Positions 8,762-17,631 of a stretch of 64,000 bases of DNA are shown piece after piece. The notes under the pieces were generated by a model that saw only the letters and a list, made by a program, of their open reading frames with translations, ran no database searches and was not told where the DNA came from. How positions within the stretch are numbered: the first letter of the stretch is position 1; the number at the start of each line of letters is the position of its first letter. The stretch is from Streptomyces sp. WMMB 322 (GTDB lineage Bacteria > Actinomycetota > Actinomycetes > Streptomycetales > Streptomycetaceae). The stretch lies in contig NZ_FMHI01000002.1 in NCBI RefSeq assembly GCF_900090145.1, positions 124,001-188,000 on the forward strand. Reading direction: 5' to 3'. A program made the position numbers and the translations under genes.

Positions 8762-10051
8762 TCAGCGGGTCGGGGACGGCGGCACGGAGGGCAGCGGACC
8801 GGTGGCGTCGGAGAGCAGGGCTTCGACGCTGTCGAGCGCCTTGCGCACGGCGCCCAGCGCCACGCCCTGCTCGCCCAGCGTGCTGACTGCGATGCGCGGC
8901 ACGTGCAGCGGCACGTCCAGCGCGACATCCCGCAGATGCCGTGTGAGCAGCGGGGTCAGCGCCTCCCCGACGGGGGTCATCCCGCCCGAGAGAACGACGA
9001 GTTCGGGATCGACGGCGAGGAGGAGCGCGCCGATGCCGGGCGCGAGGCGGGCCGCGTAGCGGTCGAGGACGTCGAGCGCTTCCGGGTTCCCCTCGCCGGC
9101 GGCGCGGGCGAGGGCGGCGATGTCGGACCCTTCCCCTGCCTCCGGCGGGGAGACCCCAACTGCCTCCGGCGGGGAGACCTCGACTGCCTCCGGTGCGGAG
9201 ACCCCAACTGCCTCCGGTGCGGAGGTCGCGGCTGCCTCCGGTGCAGAGGTCGCAAGGGGCCGTTCGCCCCGCCAGGACAGCTCCTCGTGGGCTTCGGCCA
9301 GGCCGAGCCGGCGGTGCAGCCCGAGTTCACCGGCCCAGCCGCGGTGACCGCGGTGGAGCCGGCCGCCGAGCATCACGCCGCAGGACGAACGGTGGCCGAT
9401 CAGCAGACACACGACGTCGTCGGCGAGTTGTGCGGCGCCCTGCCAGTGTTCGGCGAGGGTCGCCAGGTTGACGTCGTTCTCCGCGAGTATCCGGCAGGGG
9501 AAGGATTCGCCGAGCCGTCGCGCCAGTTCGAAGTCCGACCACTCCGGCACGATCACGGAAGTGATGCGGCCCGACTCGCCGACGACTCCCGGCACCCCGA
9601 CGCACAGGGCCCAGAGTTCCTCCTGGGGCACCTTCTGGTCGTCGAGGAAGCGCTCGATGCGGGCGCGGAGGAAGGCCAGGCGTTCCGCGCCGCCCATCTC
9701 CGGGTCCATTTCCTCGCGATGGCTCGCCGTGACGTCTCCGGCGAGGTCGGAGAGCAGCAGCACGACCTTGTGCAGACCGATGTCGACGCCGACGACCCGT
9801 CCCGCCTCGCCCCGGAACCGGAAACGCCGGGCCGGTCGGCCGGAGCGTCCCGCCGAGGGGTCGGACGCCTCGGTGAGCCAGCCCTGCGCGGTCAGCTCCT
9901 CGACGACCTGGTCGACCGTGGGTCGGGAGAGCCCTGTGGCGGCGGCGAGCTGACTGAGCGACTGCGGGCGGCCCGGCCCCTGGGAGCGCAGGAAGCGCAG
10001 CACGGCGATGGTGTTCAGCCGTCGCAGAGCGGCCAGATCGTGACCTCGCAC
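8762..10051 (-). CDS. ROK family transcriptional regulator
   Basis: 429 aa. N-terminal winged helix-turn-helix (LSQLAAATGLSRPTVDQVV, about 27-45), then a ROK sugar-kinase-like domain with the phosphate loop GVDIGLHKV. GTG at 10051 is chosen because GAGGGG stands 9 nt upstream; another GTG 9 nt earlier has no spacing. By family it represses sugar genes until its ligand binds. Two oddities: the usual ROK zinc motif CxCGxxGC is absent, and the region after it carries a five-copy 8-residue repeat (APEAVGVS-like) encoded by a 24-bp minisatellite. It probably controls the transport operon downstream and the divergent oxidoreductase. Confidence 0.9.
   Translation of the reverse strand: MRGHDLAALRRLNTIAVLRFLRSQGPGRPQSLSQLAAATGLSRPTVDQVVEELTAQGWLTEASDPSAGRSGRPARRFRFRGEAGRVVGVDIGLHKVVLLLSDLAGDVTASHREEMDPEMGGAERLAFLRARIERFLDDQKVPQEELWALCVGVPGVVGESGRITSVIVPEWSDFELARRLGESFPCRILAENDVNLATLAEHWQGAAQLADDVVCLLIGHRSSCGVMLGGRLHRGHRGWAGELGLHRRLGLAEAHEELSWRGERPLATSAPEAAATSAPEAVGVSAPEAVEVSPPEAVGVSPPEAGEGSDIAALARAAGEGNPEALDVLDRYAARLAPGIGALLLAVDPELVVLSGGMTPVGEALTPLLTRHLRDVALDVPLHVPRIAVSTLGEQGVALGAVRKALDSVEALLSDATGPLPSVPPSPTR
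9137..9256. repeat. 24-bp minisatellite inside the ROK gene (5 copies)
   Basis: Five head-to-tail 24-bp units beginning TGCCTCCGG at 9137, 9161, 9185, 9209 and 9233. The unit is a multiple of three, so copy-number change would keep the reading frame and alter only the length of a Pro/Ala/Glu-rich linker in the regulator. Confidence 0.95.
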
Positions 10052-10060
10052 CCTGTGCAC

Positions 10061-10233
10061 CCCCTCTTTCCGTTCCCGCCCCTTCCGGCGCCTGCGGCCC
10101 GTCCTGGCAACGGAGTAACCGTCCGGCCCCGGAAGATCCGTACTGCTCGTACAACTGATTGATTGAGGACTGTTGCATAAATATGAGCGGGCGTGAAGGC
10201 TTCGGAGCGAGCAATTACGAAGGAGTCCTGAAC
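10061..10233. promoter_or_regulatory. Divergent promoter region, ROK regulator / oxidoreductase
   Basis: 173 bp between divergent genes. The segment 10145-10190 is AT-rich for this genome and contains TGATTGATTGAGG and GCATAAATATG. An ACAAC...GTTG half-dyad and GTACTGCTCGTAC are visible and could be repressor contacts. No exact operator can be assigned. Confidence 0.5.
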
Positions 10234-10254
10234 ATGAGCGAGTTCGGCCCATGA
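10234..10254 (+). CDS. Possible six-residue leader peptide (MSEFGP)
   Basis: ATG at 10234 has the best Shine-Dalgarno sequence in the region (GAAGGAG, 7 nt upstream). Its frame stops after six codons at a TGA that overlaps the ATG of the oxidoreductase gene (ATGA). Ribosomes initiating here would terminate on the next start codon, which suggests translational coupling or control. The alternative is that this ATG is a decoy and the SD serves the downstream start at a long spacing. Confidence 0.4.
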   Translation: MSEFGP

Positions 10255-11465
10255 CGGGCGACGACCGGACCGGCGGCGGCCTGACGGGCGACGAACTGCG
10301 GATCGGCGTCGTCGGCGTGGGAGAGCGGGCGGCGCTGGCAGCGCACGCCCACCGCCCCGGAGCCGGGGCACGGGTCGTGGCGTGCGCCGACCCGCATCCG
10401 CGCGGGCAGCAGGCGGCACGGAGACTCTTCGGCCCCGGAGTGCCCGTGCACCGGGGGCACGAGGAGATGCTGGCGGCCGGCGGGCTCGACGCGGTCATGG
10501 TCCTCTCCCCCGACCACCTCCACGCGCGGTGCGTGCTCGACGCACTGCGCGCCGGGACCGCCGTCTTCGTCGAGAAGCCGCTCGCCGTCACCACCGAGGA
10601 CTGCGACCTGGTCCTGCACACCGCGAGAACGACCGGCACCCGTCTGTACGTCGGCCACAACCTCCGGCATGCGCCGTTCGCTCGCCGCATGCGGCAGCTC
10701 GTCCTGGACGGAGCGATCGGCCGCGTCCGCGCCGTGTGGTGCCGCCACTTCGTCGGCCACGGAGGCGACTTCTACTTCAAGGACTGGCACGCGGAACGAC
10801 GCAACACCACAAGTCTGCTGCTCCAGAAGGGCGCTCACGACCTGGACGTCATCCACTGGCTCGCCGGGGATTCCCTGCGCCGGGTGACCGCCCTCGGCGA
10901 ACTCGCCGTCTACGGAGGCATATCCGACCGGCGCGACCGAGGCGGCGAGCGCATGTCGGAGTGGAACGACCCCGACGCGAACTGGCCGCCGACCGCGCTG
11001 CGCGGACTCAACCCGGTCGTCGACGTCGAGGACATCAGCATGCTGCACGGCCGCACCGGCAACGGCGTGCTCGTCAGCTACGAGCAGTGCCACTTCACAC
11101 CCGACTACTGGCGCAACTACACGGTGATCGGCGACCACGGACGCCTGGAGAACTTCGGAGACCTCGACGGAGCCGTCATCAAGGTCTGGAACTCCCGCCG
11201 TTCCGGCTACCGCGACGACGCCGACCTCACCGTCCCCGTGCCGCGGTCGGAGGAAATGCACGGCGGAGCCGACCGCCTGCTCGTGGAGGAGTTCCTCCGC
11301 TTCGCCGCGGAAGGCGGGCCGACGCAGACGTCGCCGCTCGCCGCCCGCGAGGCGGTCGCCGCGGGGCACGCGGCCACGAAGTCACTGCGCTCCGGGAGCG
11401 TTCCCGTCGAAGTCCCGTCACTTCCGGCGGAGTTGGTCTCGTACTACACCCGCGGACAGCGGTGA
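10251..11465 (+). CDS. Gfo/Idh/MocA family oxidoreductase
   Basis: 404 aa. N-terminal nucleotide-binding segment RIGVVGVGERAALAAHAH, FVEKPLAVT with the active-site Lys (about residue 105), and QKGAHDLDVIHWLAG with the conserved His-Asp motif (about 200). Longer than the two paralogues in the neighbouring operon. Divergently transcribed from the ROK regulator, so probably part of the same regulon. It could act on the same sugar at a different oxidation level. Confidence 0.9.
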   Translation: MTGDDRTGGGLTGDELRIGVVGVGERAALAAHAHRPGAGARVVACADPHPRGQQAARRLFGPGVPVHRGHEEMLAAGGLDAVMVLSPDHLHARCVLDALRAGTAVFVEKPLAVTTEDCDLVLHTARTTGTRLYVGHNLRHAPFARRMRQLVLDGAIGRVRAVWCRHFVGHGGDFYFKDWHAERRNTTSLLLQKGAHDLDVIHWLAGDSLRRVTALGELAVYGGISDRRDRGGERMSEWNDPDANWPPTALRGLNPVVDVEDISMLHGRTGNGVLVSYEQCHFTPDYWRNYTVIGDHGRLENFGDLDGAVIKVWNSRRSGYRDDADLTVPVPRSEEMHGGADRLLVEEFLRFAAEGGPTQTSPLAAREAVAAGHAATKSLRSGSVPVEVPSLPAELVSYYTRGQR

Positions 11466-11544
11466 GAGGGGACCGGCCGAGAAAGCAACTGCCTTTGCAG
11501 GCAATCGAGTTGTGGACCGGTCCGCACCGGGGAATGATCCCCGC

Positions 11545-12135
11545 ATGAACCGACCCGCGGAGCGGCTCCGCCACGACCGAGTGGAGCTGCGCCGCTGGCG
11601 GTACCGGGACGCCGACGTGCACTACCGCGTGGTCACCGAGTCGCTGGCACACCTTGTGCCGTGGATGCCGTGGGCCCACGACGGCTACAGCCCTGACGCG
11701 TCCCTCGAATTCGTGACCCGGTGCGAGCGTGAATGGGCCGAGGGCAAGGCGTACAACTACGCGGTGTCGGTGGACGGTTCGACGGTGGGAAGCTGCAGCC
11801 TGATGCGCCGCATCGGCCACGGCGGACTGGAGATCGGTTACTGGATCCACCCGTCGTGGACGCGGCAGGGCCTGGCGACCGCCGCCGCGGCGGCCCTGTT
11901 GCGCGAGGCGTTCTCCCTGCCCGGCATCCACGTGGTCGAGATCCACAACGACGAGGCCAACGAGGCCAGCGGCGGAGTGCCGGTGCGCCTCGGCTTCACC
12001 GAGGTCGAGCGGCGGCCCGCCATCGAAGGCCCGACCGCGCCGGGCGAGTCGGGCATCGAGGTCGTCTGGCGGGCCCTGCGCGCCCGCACGCCCCTGCCGC
12101 CCCCGGCCGCCGCCGGTCAGGTGGAGGCCGGCTGA
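11545..12135 (+). CDS. GNAT family N-acetyltransferase (RimJ/RimL type)
   Basis: 196 aa. Acetyltransf_3-like layout: VELRRWRYRDAD at the N-terminus, GGLEIGYWIHPSWTRQGLATAAA (about 92-115) forming beta4 and the acetyl-CoA pyrophosphate loop (RQGLAT), then HNDEANEASGGVPVRLGF. ATG at 11545 chosen because it begins the fold; GGGGA lies upstream within a small GGGGAATGATCCCC dyad. Likely acetylates a ribosomal or small-molecule amine; substrate not readable. Confidence 0.85.
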   Translation: MNRPAERLRHDRVELRRWRYRDADVHYRVVTESLAHLVPWMPWAHDGYSPDASLEFVTRCEREWAEGKAYNYAVSVDGSTVGSCSLMRRIGHGGLEIGYWIHPSWTRQGLATAAAAALLREAFSLPGIHVVEIHNDEANEASGGVPVRLGFTEVERRPAIEGPTAPGESGIEVVWRALRARTPLPPPAAAGQVEAG

Positions 12136-12159
12136 GGGCGGAGCTGGGCGGAAGCCCGC

Positions 12160-12290
12160 GGGCGGGTTCCCGGACGGCGACGGGACGGGGTTCCCGTACG
12201 GCGACGGGAGGACGTGCGGCCGGGCAACGGTGCAGCGCGGCGTCGACCCGGCAGCGGGGCAACGGGGCGTCGACCGGGCAACGGTGCGGT
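12160..12290. repeat. Imperfect direct repeats between GNAT and HOT genes
   Basis: Two near copies of GTTCCCGTACGGCGACGGGA-like sequence (12167-12210), then repeated CGACCGGGCAACGG/CGACCCGGCAGCGG units (12241-12290). Non-coding in context, between convergent genes. Confidence 0.6.
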
Positions 12291-12307
12291 CAACGGACGC
12301 GGCGGAG

Positions 12308-13615
12308 CTACCAGTTCTGCACGGAGCGCAGCAGAATGCGCTCGATCTCCTCCTCACCGACGGGGCGGGGGCAGGTGGACAGCAGCCGCTGCTGCTTCAT
12401 CGTCCCCGGCACCAGATCCGGCACGTCGCTCTCGCCGTAACCCACGGCGCCGATGCCGTTGGGGATGCCGATGTCGCGCATCAGATCGACCAGCACGTGC
12501 GGCAGCTGCTCGACGGGATCGGGAAGCATCTCCGTCTGCGGCGCCAGCATCTCCGCGGCCCGCAGATGCCGTTCGGGAGCGGAGGGGAAGCTGAAGCGGA
12601 ACGCCTCCGGCGCCGTCAGCGAGACCGACTGTCCGTGCGGAACCATCGGTTCGTCCTGCGGGTAGCCGGCGGGACGGTATTCCTTGACCATGCCCGCGAT
12701 CGGATAGCCGTTGGCGTGCGGAATGTGCACCCCGGCGTTGCCGAAGCCCATGCCCGCGAAGGTCGCCGCCATCATCATGTCCGTACGCGCCTCGACGTCC
12801 TCGGCCCCGCTGTGCACGGCCCGGCGGAACGACTTCGCGATCAGGCCCATCGCCCTCTCGCACCACAGGTCGGAGACCGGGTTCGAACCGCAGTACGTCA
12901 CCCGCTCCTCCGGCCTGTGCCGGCCGGAGTCGGCGTACCACTTGGCCGTGTACGACTCGACGGCGTGGCAGACGATGTCCATGCCCGCCGACGCGGTCAC
13001 CTCGGGCGGAAGGGTCATCGTCAGCAGCGGGTCGACCACCGCGAGCGCGGGGCGCAGCCGCCAGTGGCTGATGCCGGTCTTGACCTTCATCGACAGGATG
13101 TCCAGCACGCACATCGCGGTGCTCTCGGCGCCCGTACCGGCGGTCGTCGGTACCGCCACCAGCGGCTTGAGCTGCTTCGAGGGCACTTCGGCCCGGCCGA
13201 TCGGCTTGTTGACGTAGTCCATCAGCTCGCCGGAGCAGGACGTGAGCAGGTTGACCGCCTTCGCGGTGTCGATGGCCGAGCCCCCGCCGACCGCCACGAA
13301 ACCGTCCCAGGGCCCCCGGGCCCGCGCGTACTCCACGGCTGTCTCGAAGGCGGCGTCGGTGGGTTCGATGTGCACGCCGTCGAAGACCTCGGCGTTGATG
13401 CCGTAGCGCTTCATGTTCTCGGCCACGCGCTGCGGAATCCCGAGAGCGGCGATCCCGGGATCGGTCAGTACGAGCACGCGTTGCGCCCCGAACTGCGCCA
13501 TGTCGAACCCGATTTCGTCGGCGGCGCCGGCTCCGAACTTCAGCGGGGGTGCGCCCCAGGTGAATATCGTCTCCTCGGCCGCGTCCACCGGGTCCACGTC
13601 GCTGCCACTGCTCAT
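12308..13615 (-). CDS. Iron-containing alcohol dehydrogenase, hydroxyacid-oxoacid transhydrogenase type
   Basis: 435 aa. Iron-ADH fold: GGGSAIDTAKAVNLL (about 113-127) binds the nucleotide, VPTTAGTGAEST follows, and HAVESYTA and HIPHANGYPIAG supply metal-binding His residues. Insertions such as YCGSNPVSDLWCERAMGLIA match the ADHFE1/HOT subgroup, which couples oxidation of gamma-hydroxybutyrate to reduction of 2-oxoglutarate. ATG at 13615 is chosen for its GGAGG 10 nt upstream; the frame stays open further upstream but without family similarity. Confidence 0.9.
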   Translation of the reverse strand: MSSGSDVDPVDAAEETIFTWGAPPLKFGAGAADEIGFDMAQFGAQRVLVLTDPGIAALGIPQRVAENMKRYGINAEVFDGVHIEPTDAAFETAVEYARARGPWDGFVAVGGGSAIDTAKAVNLLTSCSGELMDYVNKPIGRAEVPSKQLKPLVAVPTTAGTGAESTAMCVLDILSMKVKTGISHWRLRPALAVVDPLLTMTLPPEVTASAGMDIVCHAVESYTAKWYADSGRHRPEERVTYCGSNPVSDLWCERAMGLIAKSFRRAVHSGAEDVEARTDMMMAATFAGMGFGNAGVHIPHANGYPIAGMVKEYRPAGYPQDEPMVPHGQSVSLTAPEAFRFSFPSAPERHLRAAEMLAPQTEMLPDPVEQLPHVLVDLMRDIGIPNGIGAVGYGESDVPDLVPGTMKQQRLLSTCPRPVGEEEIERILLRSVQNW

Positions 13616-13934
13616 CGGATGTCCGCCTCCACGCTCGCCGTTGCGGAATGAACCAGCCATTCCGCTCTCTCGACTGCGGGTGCCCCCGTGCGACCACCGC
13701 GACACGAACCCTCCGCTCCGGCCTCGCTCCACGTCCCGTGCGACCCGGGCGGCTCGCACGTGTGCGCGCGGCCCGACTCCGCGGAGCACACGGGCAGTTC
13801 GTGGCGGAACGCCTTTCGGGCGAAGCCGCAACCGGCCGGGAACGCCCGTACCGCGGGCCCGGCCGGGAACGCGGGCTGGGCGCGGGAACGTAAGACCCGG
13901 GCGCGGCTCCTGGCAGTCGCCGTCGCTGTCGCCG
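13616..13934. other. Intergenic region
   Basis: 319 bp upstream of the HOT gene. Only scattered GGCCGGGAACG repeats (about 13845-13895) are seen. No convincing gene or RNA. Confidence 0.5.
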
Positions 13935-14549
13935 CTACTGCTCGCCCTGCGGCATGTGCCCCTTGGCGTCCTCGTACGTGGCGTCGCCGACCGTCGCGTC
14001 GGGCGCGTAGACGAGGTTCAGCACGCCCGTCCGGAACGTCTCCCACGAGATCAGCCTCAGCGGGAGCGGCGTCTCGGCCTCGTCGAACAGACGCATGCCC
14101 TTGCGGACCGCGATCGGGTGCACCAGGAGGTGCAGCTCGTCCAGCAGCCCGGCGGCCAGCAGCTGGCGGACGACCGAGACGGAACCGCTCATGGCGATGT
14201 CGCCGCCCGGCTCGTTCTTCAACGCCGCGACGGCTTCGGTGAGTTCGCCCGTCAGCTGCTCGGAGTTCCGCCAGTCGAAGCGGAGCTTCTGGTTCGATAC
14301 GACGATCTTGCGTGCGTCACCGAGTTTCTTTGCGAAGGCGGCGTCCTCACCGCCCGCCGCCTCACGCTCCGGCCATGCGCCGGCGAAGCTGTCATAGGTC
14401 CTGCGGCCCAGGAGGAGAGTGTCGGCCGAGCCGACTGTCGCGTCGACGGCGGCGCCCATCTCGTCGTTGAAGTAAGGGAAGTGCCACTGGTCGGGCGCCT
14501 CCACCACTCCGTCCAGCGCGATGAACAACCCAGCAGCGATCTTCCTCAT
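13935..14549 (-). CDS. Dihydrofolate reductase family protein (RibD C-terminal type)
   Basis: 204 aa. Begins MRKIAAGLFIALDGVVEAP, the typical start of actinobacterial RibD_C-like reductases, then LLLGRRTYDSFAGAWPE (NADPH-site region), GDIAMSGSVSVVRQLL and DELHLLVHPIAVRKGMRLF. ATG at 14549 has GGAGG 7 nt upstream. The family uses NADPH; in Streptomyces these stand-alone copies are of unknown substrate and are not the folate or riboflavin enzyme. Confidence 0.9.
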   Translation of the reverse strand: MRKIAAGLFIALDGVVEAPDQWHFPYFNDEMGAAVDATVGSADTLLLGRRTYDSFAGAWPEREAAGGEDAAFAKKLGDARKIVVSNQKLRFDWRNSEQLTGELTEAVAALKNEPGGDIAMSGSVSVVRQLLAAGLLDELHLLVHPIAVRKGMRLFDEAETPLPLRLISWETFRTGVLNLVYAPDATVGDATYEDAKGHMPQGEQ

Positions 14550-14639
14550 GATGTCCTCCGGGACGGCTTGTGGTGACCCTTCCCCCAGACCGACGGGCCG
14601 GCGCAAGAAAACTCATCGGCGGCTTGGCCTTTCGGCGGA

Positions 14640-14682
14640 CCACCGTCACGGTCTGCCACCGTCACGGTCTGCCACCGTCACG
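14640..14682. repeat. 16-bp tandem repeat upstream of the RibD-like gene
   Basis: Almost three copies of CCACCGTCACGGTCTG in tandem in the spacer between two minus-strand genes. Each unit contains CCGTCACGG, a short dyad. Confidence 0.85.
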
Positions 14683-14756
14683 GCCCTGCCGTTTCGTCAC
14701 GGGCCGGTCCGTCCGCACCGCGCTCACACCGGGACGGCGGACATCACCGGGCCCGG

Positions 14757-17189
14757 TCACATCGCCAGGGGCGGCGAATGGTCGCCCGGCGGGTTCTGTT
14801 CCGCCCAGATCGTCTTGCCCTGCGCGCCGTACCGCACGCCCCAGCGCCGGCACAGCTGGGCGACGAGGAGCAGGCCGCGTCCGCCCTCGTCCATGAGACC
14901 GGCAGGACGCAGGTGCGGGGCGGCGATGCCGGTGTCGGAGACCTCGCAGATCAGTTCCCGGTCGTGGATCAGCCGCAGCCGGATCGGCGACTGGCCGTAG
15001 CGGATCGCGTTGGTGACGAGCTCGCTGACCACCAGCTCGGTGCTGAACGCCAGTTCCTCCAGCTCCCAGCGGCTCATCTGGCAGGCGACGTCGTCACGGA
15101 TCCGCGCGACGACCGCCGGATCCGCCGGAAGGTCCCAGGTGGCCACCTGCGCCTGGCTCAGCTCGCGGGTGCGGGCGAGCAGCAGCGCGGCGTCGTCCCG
15201 GGGAGGATCGCGGAGCAGCGTCGCGACGACGTGGTTGCACGCCGCTTCGAGGGACTGGGACGTTCCGGCCAGCGTCCGGCGGAACAGTTCGAGCCCCTCG
15301 TCCATGTCACGGTCACGCGTCTCGATCAGGCCGTTGGTGTAGAAGGCCAGGACGCTGCCTTCCGGCAGCTCCCGCTCGGACACCTCGAACGGCATGCCGC
15401 CGACGCCCAGCGGGGGCCCGGTGGGAAGGCCGACGACCTCGACCTCCCCCGACGGCCCCACCACGAGAGGCAAGGGGTGGCCCGCGCATGCCGCGGTGCA
15501 CAGCCGGGAGACCGGGTCGTACACGGCGTACAGGCAGGTCGCGCCGATGTACTTCGCACCCGCAGCACCGTCCTCGTCCGACAGGCGCGTGACCATGTCG
15601 TCGAGGCGGGTGAGCAGTTCGTCCGGCGGCAAGCCCATGTCCGCCAGCGCCCGTACGGCCGTGCGAAACCGGGCCATCGCCCCCGAGGCCTGAAGGCCGT
15701 GGCCCACCACGTCGCCGACGACGAGAGCGACGCGCGCGCTGGACAGCGGAATCACATCGAACCAGTCGCCGCCCACACCCGCCTGCTCCCGGGCGGGCAG
15801 GTAGCGGGCGGCCGTCTCGACGGCGGTCAGCTCCGGCAGCCGCTGCGGCAGCAGGTCCCGTTGCAGGGTCTCGGCCCTGTTGCGCTCCGCGATGTAGCGC
15901 CGCGCGTTGTCGAGGGAGACCCCCGCACGGGCCGTGAGCTCCTCCGCGAGCAGCATGTCGTCCTCGCTGAACGGCTCCGGGCGCCGGTGCCGCATGAAGA
16001 CGGTGACTCCGAGGAGCAGCCCGCGGGCACGCATCGGCACGACCATCACGGAGTGGATCCCCTGCGAACGCAGCCGGGCGGACCGCTCGGGGTCATGAGG
16101 CGCCCACCTCGCCAGCAGGTCACGGCTCGCATCCGCAGTGGTCGTCCTTCTCCCGTCCAGCGACTGGACGAGGGCCGACAGCTGCGGATAGGTGATCACG
16201 TCCCCGGGCACGACCAGGTCCTCGGGCTTCCCGCCCGTCACGGACCGCTGGCCCGCACGGCGCAGCACGACAGGCCCCGCGCGGGCACCGGGGGGCGGCT
16301 CCTCACCGCGTTCCAGGAACGTGAGCAGGTCGACGCTGACGAAGTCCGCGAACTCCGGGACGGCGACGTCGGAGAGCTGCTGCGCGGTGCGGCTGATGTC
16401 GAGGGTGGTCCCGATGCGGGTTCCGGCCTTGTTCAGGACCAGCAGCCGCTGCTGCGCCGCGTACTGTTCCGTCTGTTCCTGCGCGCTGAAGCACACTCCC
16501 CGCAGCCGGCCGTTCTCGTCCTTCGAGGGAGCGACCCACACCGACCAGGCGTGCTCCCGGTCCTCGCCCGGCACCCACAGGAACATGCTCAGATGCCGGC
16601 GCTCGTCCTTCCGCATCGCCTCTCGCATCGCCTCCTCGACGCTGCCCGGTTCGGGCTGCGCCGAGAGCATCTCCGAGGGACGCAGCCCTTGAAGCTGTTC
16701 CTGGGTGAGGCCGACGGCGCGTTCCATGTCGGCGTTCGCCCTCACCAGCAGCAGATCCGTGTCGAAGAGCGCGAGGATGCAGGGGAACTCGCCGAATCCC
16801 CACCTCATCAGCGTCTCGTCCTGGTGCGGGATCAGCCGTGAGCCCGCGACGCGCACCACGAGCCATTCCGCTCCGGAGGGCGTCTCCCGGCGGCGCGCCA
16901 GCAGCCCCACGCGCACGTCGAAACCGTTCCGGTGCCGCAGGACGGCGTGCCCGCTCCAGCTTCGTGTGCCGGGGGCCGGGCCGTCCGGCTGGTCGGCGTG
17001 CTCTGCCAACAACTCGGCGCCGTCCCGTCCGACGATCTCCTCCCGGCGGTGGCCGAGCAGGCGGCGGGCACCCTCGCTCCACGCGGTCACCCTGCCCCGC
17101 TCGTCGAGTACGGCCGTGGCAGGGGTCGCCGCGTCGTCGCTCTCCCAGGGCTCGTCGCGTCGCGAAGCCGCCGTGTCTTGCCGCGTCAT
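14757..17189 (-). CDS. PAS-PAS-GAF-SpoIIE phosphatase with C-terminal HATPase domain
   Basis: 810 aa. Order: a PAS-like domain (about 20-115, TAVLDERGRVTAWSEGARRLLG), a second PAS (about 130-240, CILALFDTDLLLVRANADME), GAF (about 265-435), a SpoIIE/PP2C phosphatase (about 455-660, GGDWFDVIPL and VVGDVVGHGLQASGAMARFR with metal-binding Asp residues), and an RsbW-like ATPase (about 685-800, SELVTNAIRYG and GRGLLLVAQL). It should sense a signal through PAS/GAF and act on anti-anti-sigma factors by dephosphorylation, possibly also phosphorylating them. ATG at 17189 has GAAGAGGG upstream. Confidence 0.92.
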   Translation of the reverse strand: MTRQDTAASRRDEPWESDDAATPATAVLDERGRVTAWSEGARRLLGHRREEIVGRDGAELLAEHADQPDGPAPGTRSWSGHAVLRHRNGFDVRVGLLARRRETPSGAEWLVVRVAGSRLIPHQDETLMRWGFGEFPCILALFDTDLLLVRANADMERAVGLTQEQLQGLRPSEMLSAQPEPGSVEEAMREAMRKDERRHLSMFLWVPGEDREHAWSVWVAPSKDENGRLRGVCFSAQEQTEQYAAQQRLLVLNKAGTRIGTTLDISRTAQQLSDVAVPEFADFVSVDLLTFLERGEEPPPGARAGPVVLRRAGQRSVTGGKPEDLVVPGDVITYPQLSALVQSLDGRRTTTADASRDLLARWAPHDPERSARLRSQGIHSVMVVPMRARGLLLGVTVFMRHRRPEPFSEDDMLLAEELTARAGVSLDNARRYIAERNRAETLQRDLLPQRLPELTAVETAARYLPAREQAGVGGDWFDVIPLSSARVALVVGDVVGHGLQASGAMARFRTAVRALADMGLPPDELLTRLDDMVTRLSDEDGAAGAKYIGATCLYAVYDPVSRLCTAACAGHPLPLVVGPSGEVEVVGLPTGPPLGVGGMPFEVSERELPEGSVLAFYTNGLIETRDRDMDEGLELFRRTLAGTSQSLEAACNHVVATLLRDPPRDDAALLLARTRELSQAQVATWDLPADPAVVARIRDDVACQMSRWELEELAFSTELVVSELVTNAIRYGQSPIRLRLIHDRELICEVSDTGIAAPHLRPAGLMDEGGRGLLLVAQLCRRWGVRYGAQGKTIWAEQNPPGDHSPPLAM

Positions 17190-17631
17190 CACCGCCCTCT
17201 TCCCACGGCGCGGAGGGCGAGGCGGCAGGGCCCGCCTCCGGGCCGCTGCTTCCAGCCTGCACCACCTCTGCGACAACGGCAGCCCGCGCCGGGGGAAGCC
17301 CTGGCCGCGCGGGGTGGAGCCGTGCCCCGGGGGTCCGGGGCGGCGGCCGGGCCGGGCAGGGCGGCCGGTACGGAGGGTGAGCGATGCTCACCAGTGGCGA
17401 GGGCCGCCGCTGGACGACGTTCGCCCGGGGAGGACGGTCAAGCCGGGAGGACACTCGCCCCGGGTAGGACGCCCGGCCCGGGGAGGACGCCCGGCCCGGG
17501 GAGGACACTCGCACCGGGTGGGCATCTCGCTCCGGTGACCGAAGGGCCTCCGGCTCGGAAGACCCGGGTTCAGGCAGGTCCCGGTTCAGGCAGGCCGCGG
17601 CTCAGGCAGGCCCAGGCTCGGAGGCCCCGGA
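17190..17631. other. Intergenic region rich in direct repeats
   Basis: 442 bp. Contains CCCGGGGAGGAC-type repeats (about 17424-17519) and CAGGCAGG-centred 16-18 bp repeats (about 17567-17620). No gene is supported. Confidence 0.6.
17424..17620. repeat. Two adjacent imperfect minisatellites
   Basis: First block: four to five units around CCCGGGGAGGAC with variable spacing. Second block: three units of GGTTCAGGCAGGTCCC and variants, ending just before the DksA-like gene's stop codon. Confidence 0.65.
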
